DNA of 64,000 bases from Mrakia gelida (taxonomy: Eukaryota > Basidiomycota > Tremellomycetes > Cystofilobasidiales > Mrakiaceae): assembly GCA_024345305.1 (NCBI GenBank), contig BRON01000001.1, forward strand, positions 3,100,001 through 3,164,000, written 5' to 3'. Positions 34,759-43,950 of this stretch are shown piece after piece (position 1 is the stretch's first letter; each line of letters starts with the position of its first letter). The position numbers and the translations under genes are program-made. The notes under the pieces are model-generated. The model had not been told where the DNA came from and searched no databases. It saw only the letters and a list, made by a program, of their open reading frames with translations.

Positions 34759-35284
34759 CGTAGGGGAAGGTAAGGAGGGGCGAGGGAGGGAAGGGAGATC
34801 GCGGTTGGGAGGGTCGGAAAGTCGGGCTGGGTGAATCTTCTGTGCTCTTCCTCGCGCTACAAATCCGTCTCGTTTCAGTCCCACGAGCCTCACCGAGGTA
34901 CGGTAGGATACGGTAGGCGTACCGATAAGAGTGGGAGGACGTATCAGAGCTCGTTGATGAGATGTAGTAGAGAACAAAGCTGGATGGTTTGGTTACGACG
35001 ACGCGTCGCGATCTTGAGTGAGATTATCCGAAGGACGTACTGGAAGTGATGTATAGACAAAATATAGAGCGAGATGAGATCTCCAGTAGGTAGAGAGGGT
35101 AAGGAAGGGTGTAGGATGTCTTCCATGAACGAAACTGGGGGGAGGCGATCTAGAGAAACGAGGAGAGTCAAAGTCAGTCAGCGCTCATCTTTCTCCTGAC
35201 CTCTCCAGACAGCTCGAGACCTCGCCGTCGTGGCGATGTCACTCGGACGCCTCCTCCTTTAAATGAAAGGATTGAGACTCACCG
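34759..35284. other. COX2A promoter and B2 3' flank
   Basis: About 525 bp. The B2 side begins with an intron donor right after the B2 stop; the COX2A side has no recognisable core element. One GACGCGTC near 35001. Confidence 0.4.
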
Positions 35285-36299
35285 CTACCGCTTCCCAACC
35301 TCGACAGCGAAGACGCGTCTCCAGCGCTCGATGTCTTGATTCGCACGCACGAGTCCCTCGATTTCGACCTTCTCCTCCTCCGATCTAGCTACCAATGTGA
35401 TCGTTCCAGCCTGCATTCCCTCGAACCCAAAGTTCCTACTTCCTCGACCTAACCTGAACAGGACGGAGGCGACCAGGGCGATGTCGACACGGATTCGAAC
35501 GATCCTTCGACGATCGAGCGAAGGCTTGACGAGACCGCTGAGGAGGAGAGGTCCGTCTTCCGGCACGAGGTAGACCATCCCTCCAACGAAAGACAGCTTC
35601 TGGATCCTCGTCCAGGCGGAAAGAGCTTGTCGAGGCCGGGAGACACGAAACAGGATCGACTCGCCGTCCTGCTTCCCGAACCATGCGTACGCGAAGCGAG
35701 TAGGGTTAAGTCGAGGGAAGAGGGTAGAGTGTAGAAGAGGGTAGACGAGTGAGGTGGAGGGATGAGTCCTGACTTTGAGGTGGTCGAGGGGAAGAGGGTC
35801 GGGACCGTCGAGTCTGGAGAAGGAGAGGGAAAGAGTCGAGGGGATGGAGGATGAAGGGGAGCTGAAGTCGAGAACGAGGGTCCGGATTTGGGAGAGGGAG
35901 AGCAGAGGATTGATCCTTGATGGTGTAGTGGCCTGTTGGGAAATGAAAGGAGTCAGTTTGTTCGCTTCAGAGCGGGGGGAGGAAGAAGGGGAAGAGAAGA
36001 AAGGAGTCGAGTCGAGCTCACCGTCGCTTCCTCCCTCACGCAGAACAGCCCTTCCAGAGCCTTCGACGAGCGAACCGTGACGGATCCGTACAGGAGAGGC
36101 GACGATGATGCCATGAGGTCATACGAGACTCGTCCTAAAACGGCGAGAGTCGAGGGATCTGCTTGGTTGAGGACGAGAAGGATGAGCTCCCACGGCAATC
36201 GACGTTGAGGTGGCGAAGGGAGCTGCAAGAGCGAGACGCCTTGAGAGTCAGCTGGGGAGTTTGATACGACGGCGAGAGGGGCAAGCTTACCTCTAGCAT
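35285..36299 (-). CDS. F-box protein B2, intact
   Basis: A three-codon first exon (MLE, start 36299) is joined to LPSPPQRRLPWELILLVLNQ, an F-box, then SYDLMASSSPLLYGSVTVRS. After an intron following REEAT, the C-terminal exon runs open through TPSRINPLLSLSQIRTLVLD, LFPRLNPTRFAYAWFGKQDG, LSFVGGMVYLVPEDGPLLLS, GMQAGTITLVARSEEEKVEI to FAVEVGKR, stop 35285-35287. About 300 residues. Very similar to B1 but inverted and without the 10-nt deletion, so this is the better reference for the family. Probable SCF substrate-recognition subunit, substrate unknown. It shares a bidirectional leader region with B3. The leader intron holds a run of 13 C (36406-36418). Confidence 0.7.
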
Positions 36300-36810
36300 G
36301 CCGTTGAAGATAAGAGCTGAGGATAACAGTATTGAGGGAGGATCTGGAGAAGGGAAGGAAGGAGGGAAGGAGATGATGAGCTCCGTGTCCCTCCTCTTTC
36401 TCCCGCCCCCCCCCCCCCTTCCGCGTGCATTCGAGCATGAAACTCACTTCGTTCCGATGAGAGAGTGTCGACCACCGTTCCGACTACGAATACAGAACAA
36501 AAGCGAGAAAAGACAAGTCGATCCTGGCCGTTGCGAGGCGGCGAGAGCGACGGCGAACTTCGACGAAAAGGCAGCCAGGTCGAGCTCGTCTCGTTTCGCT
36601 CCCGACTTCCATCATCGAGATTATCCCCCTTCTCCTCTTTACCGCTCCAACAAGACGCTCGAGAAATTGGACCTTGATCTGCTGAGTGAGCTGTGCTCCC
36701 TTAACATCGAGCGAAAGAGCTGAAGGGAAGACGTCGAAGGGTCGAAGCTCACGTTCTCCTCATTCCTTCCCTTTGCCTCTTTGCAGCTCCTTTTATCGTA
36801 CATCCTTGCC
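36300..36810. promoter_or_regulatory. bidirectional leader region between B2 (-) and B3 (+), inverted copy of 18.65-19.2 kb
   Basis: The - side matches the B1 leader: an intron ending before an exon with the start codon of the three-codon exon. The + side (36516-36785) matches the A1 leader: the element near 36516-36535, the CCCGACTTCCATCATCGAG stretch (36601-36619), and an intron with GGGAAGACGTCGAAG and GTCGAAGCTCACG. So the same two-sided module serves an A+B pair at one locus and a B+B pair here. Confidence 0.6.
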
Positions 36811-37842
36811 ATGGCAGAGGTCAAGACTAGCATTCACATCAGCTCATACACCGCCGCTCCTAATCTCAGCTTTCTTTGTCGCTTTCCAGGCCCTCGTTCC
36901 CTTCGAAAAGCCCTTCCTTTGGGAGATCCTCCTTCTCATCTTCGACGAGTGCGATCCCTCCACCCTCGCAGCTCTGGGAGCAGTCTCGATGGACTCCCTC
37001 GTCGCTACCTCCCCTTTACTGTACAGGAATGTCGCGGTCAGATCCGTCGAGCAGATGGAGATGTTGTTCTGCAAGAGAACTCCAGCAACGGTGAGCTCAA
37101 CCTTCCTTCTCGCCCTTGCGACGCACTTTCTTCGAGCCACTGACGCCACCCTTCCCTTCCATTCCCTTCCCGTCTGTCGTAGGCGTCCCCCAACTCTCGA
37201 ATCAACAGGTTCCTGAACCTTTCCCTCCTCCAAACCCTTTCCATCGACTTCACCTCACCAACCTTCCCTCCTACCTCCGCCCTTCATCCCTCTCCCTCGC
37301 GAATCATCTCCACATCCGGTCTTCATCTCGACACCCTCACGATCACCTGCGACCACTGGAGTAAGATAACTCTCCCTCTCCTCCACCGGTCCCTGCTACC
37401 GCATCTCAACCCAACCCGCCTCGAGTACGACGTTCGAGGACCACGAACGGGTGCCACCTTCGTTATCGTCGACACTCCCCTCCTCCTCAACTTTACGCGA
37501 CTGGAGGAGCTCGTCTTCAAGGGAACCATCGTCTATCGCTTGCAGAGGTCCACTGTTCTCCTCGCCTCTTTGCCCGCTCCCTCCCTTGAGCGGCGTCGAG
37601 TCGTTCGACTTCATCTCCATTCTCTCTTCGACCGCGAGGCTTCCGACGCGGCGTCATTTCTTCGAATGATTCGAACAGAGTGGAAGACGAAGCTCTTCCT
37701 CCTGGCGCAGATGGAGGAAGGGACGATAGTTCTGGTCGTGGAGACGGAGGGGATGCGGGTCGAGACGCAACGGGCGCTGAGAAGCGAGGTCAGGCAGAAG
37801 TGGAGAGGGAGGTTCGTGGTCGAGCTTGAGAAGAGGGTCTGA
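36811..37842 (+). CDS. F-box protein B3, intact
   Basis: Starts with a three-codon exon (MAE, 36811-36819), then ALVPFEKPFLWEILLLIFDE...DPSTLAALGAVSMDSLVATS, an F-box, and SPLLYRNVAVRSVEQMEMLF. After the intron following TPAT, a single exon reads SPNSRINRFLNLSLLQTLSI, LRLEYDVRGP-like RLEYDVRGPRTGA, LLLNFTRLEELVFKG, LPAPSLERRRVVRLHLHSLF and MEEGTIVLVVETEGMRVETQ to VELEKRV, stop 37840-37842. Same exon layout and blocks as B1, B2 and B4, but clearly diverged from B1/B2. Its 5' leader is of the A1 type, not the B type. Likely SCF adaptor; target unknown. Confidence 0.7.
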
Positions 37843-38060
37843 GGTGAGTCTCGCTCTCAATCTATCCAAGCCGTTTGCTCTACTGGGGCACTCTGCGTTT
37901 TCTATCTCTCTCTCTCTCTGTCCGCTGACTCCAGCTTCCTTCTTCGTTCCTTCTCAGCCTCGTCGAATCTGCCGCGTCTTCGTCTTCGAGTCCTTATCCT
38001 TTCTTCAGACCGTCCTTCGAGTTATATCCCACTTGTCTCTTTTCGAACGCGCCGAAAGGG

Positions 38061-38493
38061 GGTGGTGGCTTGGAGGTAAGGGTCGAAAAGGGAGTGAGAG
38101 GACCTTCTTGGGTCAGCACGGAGAGGCGAGCGAGCTCCCAGCGTCGCGGCGGGCGTCCGAGATCTCTAGACGGCTGCAAAACGTCTCAGTGCAGCTGCGA
38201 CCTCGGGAGAATCGGGACTGGGGAGGCAAAGCATGGGAATAGATGATCAGCTTTTCACCTTCGAGAGAATCTGCTCGAGAGGGACAGACCGAAGCTGAGA
38301 GAGCAGCCGATTGAACAGTTGGGAGCGCCTCGGTCTCCGCCCGTGTCCTCAGCGACTCCGCGTTTGGTGGCAAGGATCTTGGAGTTCCCATCCTCCACAT
38401 GCCCCCATGCCACCCGAGAGCAGCGTGAGAGTGGAGCAGGGCAAACGAAGGGCGAGATGACGGACCAAAGGAGTCGGGGGGCGAGGCTCGGCG
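38061..38493. repeat. dispersed repeat R, copy 1
   Basis: About 430 bp with a second copy in the same orientation at 46613-47060. Identity is highest in the right half (38294-38493), where long stretches around TGCCCCCATGCCACCCGAGA and GGAGCAGGGCAAACGAAGGG are unchanged; the left half is looser. No terminal inverted repeats or clear target-site duplication seen. The reverse strand has an open frame in both copies, but this may simply reflect the nucleotide identity. Confidence 0.7.
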
Positions 38494-38849
38494 CGTCGAG
38501 TCAAAGCAGTGGCGTGAGTAGTGGAAGAGAGAGACCAAGAGAACGCCGCTTGTCGTAGGAATGGAAACAGTTCACTGTATCGCGTCGGACGCACACGAAA
38601 AAAACGAGCGTGCAATGCTGAGGTCAGAGATGAGCAGCAGTGCGTATACATAGAGGATAGGAAGGAAATAACTTATCAAAAGTACATCGTATCATACAGT
38701 TCAGTGTCGGCTCAACGGTTATCGAGGAAGAATTGCGGAAGGCAAAGCGGTTTGATGGACGCGACGCGGCGAGCGAAGCACTGCAGGATAAACAGAGCTC
38801 TAGATGGGGCTCGCAAAGATCAAACGAGCGAAGTGACAGGGAACGGGCA

Positions 38850-40482
38850 TTATGTAGCAAGTACGGACGCCTCCTCAGAATCAGCTGCGGGGAGAGACGG
38901 CATCGTAAAGTCTGGGTTTGGCGAGAATCCCTCGTCCTCGTCTTCGTCTTCGTCGCCGTCGTCCTCGTCGTCAAAAGCCTGTCGAGCGAAAACGAGAGAA
39001 CCGATTGAATCAGCTTTGAGATCAGATCAAGAAAAAGTGATGTAGATGCAGAACTCACTGCTGCAAAGTCGTAACGGTTGTACACGTCCTCGCCCAATCC
39101 CTCCTCGAACCCAACAACCGTCCCATCCTCTTCAACCCACGCCCAATCCTTCCCCTTCAAGATCTCCAACATAATCTCACCCCCCTTCCTCCTCTTCTCG
39201 TCGTAGTCCACCAGCGCCCAAACCTCCTTCTGCTGTCCCATCTCCCCGAGGATATCGTGCCAGAACCGACGCCGAACGCCCGCTGGCTCGAGAGGAAAGT
39301 TGACGAAACGGATGTTGGCGGGGAGGGAGTCGACGTCGTAGAAGATGGAGAGGGGTTTGAGGAGAGCAAGGAGGTGGATCCGGAGAGTGAGGGTGGGTTC
39401 GGTGGAGTGTTTCGTGTCGGAGTGGGAGTAGAGTTGAAGGGGCAGAGTTGGAGGGTAGACGAAGTGTTTGCGCACCGACGCGTCGCTTCGATGGACCGAA
39501 TCAAAGACCTCCTTCGTCCTCTTCTCGTCCTCGAGAGGGATCCAATATCCCTTCGGCGTCAAGAAGTGAATGAGTGCTTCCTTCTTCAACTTGCTCTCCC
39601 TCAGCAACCCTTCCCTAACCACGAACTCGAGCCTCTCCTCCCCGTTCATCTCGACCCATCCAGTCGACGTTCGCTCCTCCCCTACTGGGAACTCCGCGAA
39701 GGGATCGTGCATCTCCTCCTTGTATTCGACGAGGTGACGTTGCTGGAGTTGGAGGAGGAGATGAGGAGGCCAGGGGCGGGAGGAGGGTCGAGGGGTAGCG
39801 AGGAGGGAGTTGGAGGGGAGGAAGGTGACACGATCGAGGTTTGGGAAGAGGGAGGGGTCCGGAGGGAAGGGATAGTGGTTGAAGTGAAAGGGTATCAAGC
39901 CAGGGGAGGGGGATCGTTCGATGGGCATGAAGCTCTTGAAATGCTGGGGTGGAGAGGGAGCGAGAGACCTTCCATCGGGGGACGCAGCGATGGGAAGCTC
40001 GACGTCCATGTCGATGTTGAGCTCTCGAACCCAACTCCGTCTGAGCGTCGCCTCTTCGCTGTATCCGTCGAGCAGGCCCGATCCAGGGGAGAAGAAGAGG
40101 CTCCAGTGATCCTGCTCCGTGATGTTGATGGTGTGATAGGAGTTGGGGAAGACGAGTTGACTGAAGTCGTTCGAGACGAGGAGGAGGGAGGATCGGTCCT
40201 GAAGCGAAGTGGCGAGAGTGAAGTTGCTCGCCGGGGAGTCCATCGGTTTCTGCTGAGGGGAGTAGTAGTAAAGGATCCACTCGAGGAGCCGATTCGGGAG
40301 AATCACGTTGGCAAAGGAAGGGAGGGGAAGTGGCGAAGGAGGGCAAGGGGGTGGGTGTTGGAAGGGAAAAGAAGGAAGGACCGTGTGAGCTTTCGTCTTT
40401 GAAGGAAGGTGACTCACCGGGGCGGAACAGGAAGACAAGCTTCGCTCGAACTTGCGGCGCGCTGATTTGGGTATAAGACCAT
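38850..40482 (-). CDS. F-box-like protein A2, open
   Basis: A long open frame with ANVILPNRLLEWILYYYSPQ, SLLLVSNDFSQLVFPNSYHT (F-box-like), GLLDGYSEEATLRRSWVREL, FPNLDRVTFLPSNSL, WPPHLLLQLQQRHLVEYKEE, FLTPKGYWIPLEDEKRTKEV, LPANIRFVNFPLEPAGVRRR and DWAWVEEDGTVVGFEEGLGE. One intron near 39012-39057 leads to a strongly acidic tail (FDDEDDGDEDEDEDEG) and the end EEASVLAT, stop 38850-38852. It is the intact reference for A1. The start is not settled: an ATG at 40482 is upstream but out of frame without splicing, and the open frame itself runs up to about 40693 without an ATG. B4 ends only a few bases further, on the same strand. Confidence 0.6.
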
Positions 40483-40696
40483 CGATCAGCACTCGAAAAG
40501 GAGATCTACGAGCTGCTACGAGGCAAAAACGGCGAGAGAAAACGAGCGAGGTCAAACACGAGCTCTCTCGAGACGCCTCCCTCTCCCTCTGCTCTATTTC
40601 CGAGAGAGTCAACGAAGGCGAGGAAAAGTCAGAGCGAGCTTCGTCAACGAGAGGAGGTGTTGACGAGGCAGTAGGGAAGCAAACCAAACTCACCTC

Positions 40697-41500
40697 TCAA
40701 TCCTTCCTTTCAACCTCAACCGCGAACCTCCCTCTCCACTCGGGCTCCTCCATCTCCTTCAGGATCGCAGCCTCGACCTCCTCCCTCTCCTCTTCCGTGC
40801 GACCAACGAAGATGATCGACCCGTTCTGCATCGGCTCAGTTGAAAAGATGCCATACGGCGACTCCACTGGAAGCCTGTAGATGAACCTCGCCGCGGTTTT
40901 GCACGACTTGGATAGGAACGACGCGATGTTGATGCGAATGGTTCGGCGACGGTCGAGGGTTGGGGGTGGGAGGGAAGCGATATTCCGAGCTTCGGGGAGA
41001 GTGGTGTCGTGAAAGAAGAGGAGCCCTTTGACGGAGATCTCCTCCAAGCGAGTAAAGTTGAAGAGGAGGGGAGAGCCACCGAGCAAGCTGAGGATCTCCT
41101 TTCCAGCTCCTTGGACGTCGTACTCGAGGCGGAGGGGGTTGAGTAGAGGTAGGAGGGCTTCGTGAAGGAGCTTGATGGACCAGGTCATCTTGTAGGGGCA
41201 GGAGATGACGAGGTTGTCGAGGGACAAGGTTGAGGTCAGCGCGAGTCTTGAGCGAGGGAGGTGAAGGCTAAAGGGCGTGAAGTAGAAGGAGACGAAGCCG
41301 ACGAAGAGCGTCCGAACGGTCGATAGATCGAGGAGGTGGTTGATCCGAGATGGCAGTGAGGTCTGTAGATATCCCTGTGGGTCAGCGGACGGGCAGCGAA
41401 CGTCTGAAGCGAAGGAAGGGACGACGAGCTCACCGTGTCTTGCTTCCTCTCGCAGAATAGCATCTCCAGCTGCTTGAGCGAGCAACACCCAGAAGATCGA
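40697..41500 (-). pseudogene. B-type F-box gene B4, F-box missing
   Basis: The C-terminal exon is well kept: LQTSLPSRINHLLDLSTVRT, LNPLRLEYDVQGAGKEILSL, LLFNFTRLEEISVKGLLFFH, LDRRRTIRINIASFLSKSCK and MQNGSIIFVGRTEEEREEVE to VEVERKD, stop 40697-40699. The preceding exon keeps SLKQLEMLFCERKQDT with the family intron position, but upstream of it no F-box or three-codon start exon is found. So it is 5'-truncated or begins from an unrecognised exon. Diverged from B1-B3. A donor site follows the stop by about 3 nt. Confidence 0.55.
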
Positions 41501-42720
41501 CCGGTTCCTTCTCTATTCTCTGGACTCGAACATTCGCATCCGATGCTTCAGCCCGACCAGGTTTCTCTCGTATCCGAACCCTTGGAGGGAGGGAAGAAGA
41601 GCAGGAGAAGGGACCGACTTCAAGCTCACCGTTCTCCCCCTTCCTCACAGCTGTCAACCCCTCGCCGTCCCTCGCTTTGTATTTGCTGCTTCATCATCGG
41701 GATCCAGGGCGATCTAGACCATCAAGAAATCCTGTCGCCGCCTTTCAGTCCCCGGAAATGCCCTTCGCTGAAGCTGGCGACGAATGCTTTCTCGAGGTGA
41801 GCTCGACCTTCGCTTCCTTCCCCCTCTCTCCTCGAAGCTCTGGGTTTCGACCTAATCGATCAGCATGACTGATGTGCTTGAACATGTATGCACCGACCTT
41901 ACTCCTCGTGCCTAGAAGGAATCGTCGATCAAGCTCATGGTTCACCAGTAACAGCGATCAAACGTGAGCTCGACCTCCCTTCCCTTCACTTTCGCTCGCT
42001 TCGCTTCCGTCTCGAGATCGGGCTGACCTTCCTTTCGCCATCGCCTTGAACACACAGTCTTAGTGACAGCCAATTTGATGCCACTATTGGCTGCTCTGTT
42101 CACAATCCAACTCGTCAAATCTTCAGGACCGCTTCAACGAGTCTGTCACGTCGCGAGCCCCGTTCGTCCTTCCCTCCCTCCCTCTTTTCATTCACCCTCG
42201 CTCGCCATCTTCGACCCTCCTCCTCGATTCACCTCTGCACGATTCTCACAGCCCGCTCTCCTTCCCTCGAGCTCTCCCGCTGACCAAAGTCTTTGCTTTC
42301 CACGCTCGTCTTCTGATCGTTCAGCGCGTCCCTTCCCAACTCTCACTCCTCCCTCTTCGAATCTCGATCCTGCCTCTTCTTTCACTCTTTTTTTGGCTAC
42401 TGCCCAGTCAACCAAGAGACCCCATCCTCGGAAACAACTCGAGCAGAACGATCGACGGATCAACCTCGCCCGACTCGCGTGTGAGAGATCCGCTCTCCTG
42501 TCTTCCGTTCACCTCGTTTCACGCGGTCGTGTTCCCTCCCGTCGAGCTCGACTCACTTCTCCCTTCACCTCTATCTTCGTGCAGTGCTTCAGGTGACCAA
42601 CCGTCCATAGCAGCCCTCAAAAAGCGTCTTTCCCTCCCCTTCTCTTTTTTTCTCCAACAACCACTCTCCCTCCTCTCCCTCCCTCTCAACAACCTTTCAA
42701 CTCCAGCCACTCCTTCAAGA
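41501..42720. other. region with spliced-looking + strand segments, upstream of the secreted protein
   Basis: Two + strand intron-like segments (about 41797-41864 and 41965-42058, both gtgagctcgacc...ag) lie between short stretches with no long frame. From 42140 to 42720 the + strand is a pyrimidine-rich leader or promoter for the gene at 42721. It could be a non-coding spliced leader of that gene or a remnant of a lost gene. Confidence 0.35.
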
Positions 42721-43533
42721 ATGCGATCCTTCACCCTCACCCTCGCTCTCGTCGCTCTCTGCTCGGTTCTCGTCGTTGCGGCTCCTCATCAAGCTCGAGG
42801 CAAGGGTCAGTCCAGCTCGTCCTCGTCTCGCCTTCTTTCGTCGTCGCGCTTGATTTCCGAGCTGACCTCTTTTCACCCTTTCCCTTTCCGCCGTTATTTT
42901 TCTCTTTCCCTCAGGCCTCGAATCCTATCACGGATACCTCGCCCGTGGGGTCAACCTGATCGTCGCCCGTCAAGACGAAGTCGAGGAGGTCGCTCCTCCT
43001 CAGGAGACAGGCGTCGTCGAGGAGGACGAAGACGAGGATGAGCTTTCCGAAACTGAGACTGCTGATACCCCCGTCGAGACTGGAATCGACGTCGAGACCA
43101 CCGACGATACGTGAGCAGTTCTTCTTGGTTTTCGAGCTGGAGTTCGACGCGTCCAGAGCTGACCTCTCTTTCTCTTTTCCCCTCCTTCTTTCTTTTCCAG
43201 CGACGTCGCTATCGGAGCCGAGAACGAGGAAACTTCTGAGGAGATTGGAACTCCCGAGGTTGAGACCACCGACGATACGTGAGCAGTTCTTCTTGGTTCT
43301 TCGAGCTGGAGTTCGACGCGTCCAGAGCTGACCTCTCTTTCTCTTTTCCCCTCCTTCTTTCTTTTCCAGCGACGTCGCTATCGGAGCCGAGAACGAGGAA
43401 ACTTCTGAGGAGATTGGAACTCCCGAGGTTGAGACTGTCGACGGGGCGTGAGTCTTCCTTTGATCCTCGTTCGAGCTCGACACGTCCAAGGCTGACCTCT
43501 TTCCTTCCTTTTCTTTATGTCAGCCTCGCTTAA
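42721..43533 (+). CDS. small secreted acidic repeat protein
   Basis: Signal peptide MRSFTLTLALVALCSVLVVA is followed by APHQARGKGLESYHGYLARG, then an acidic chain: EVEEVAPPQETGVVEEDEDE, TPVETGIDVETTDDT, and two copies of a 26-residue unit beginning DVAIGAENEETSEEIG, the last ending ETVDGALA, stop 43531-43533. Five exons; exons 3 and 4 (43201-43278 and 43370-43447) are each 78 nt and nearly identical. No cysteine, no GPI signal, no known domain. Likely secreted or wall-associated, or a processed peptide precursor (ARG and AR-Q sites), role unknown. Confidence 0.7.
43111..43447 (+). repeat. tandem duplication of one intron+exon unit
   Basis: Unit 1 is intron 43111-43200 plus exon 43201-43278; unit 2 is intron 43279-43369 plus exon 43370-43447. 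The introns differ by one inserted base in a TTCTTGGTT(C)TTCG stretch; the exons are identical over the first ~66 nt and differ only near the end. The exon length of 78 nt keeps the frame. Confidence 0.9.
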
Positions 43534-43950
43534 TCTTTCTTTCTCGTCCCCTTGCTCTCTCTACATATTTCCCCTGCCGCTATCCCTCTTTTCGTCGCGA
43601 CCCTCTCGCTTTCTCTTTCGCTCTTTTCGAACGGACAATGCCTGAAATTCCCTACCTTTATGCCTGGATTTACTGAGCAAGAACTTCCAAACCGCGAAGA
43701 GAGAAATCGGATAAAAGTCTGCAAGAGAGAAGCTGCAAGACCAGCGTCGCGCGAAGAAGCGAGTGACCGCCCGTCTTCTCGCTCGTCGGCCTTCTCGCTC
43801 GCGATCCCCCTCGCTCGGAGCTCAAGAAACAACATCTAAGAACGAAAAGGGTTACTGAAAGAGCTATGGGCTACAAGGTTGTTGTAAGCTATCGAAGAAG
43901 CGAACTACTACATATCGAGAAATGTCCATGTCCGTGCGAGAAAGGAAAAG
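43534..43950. other. convergent intergenic region
   Basis: 417 bp of 3' flank between the secreted protein gene (+) and bZIP 2 (-). No feature recognised. Confidence 0.4.

Noticed and set aside
38113..38538. Reverse-strand open frame shared by both copies of repeat R as a conserved protein
   Set aside because: Similarity follows nucleotide identity; the frames differ in start and end and contain no recognisable domain. Left as non-coding repeat.
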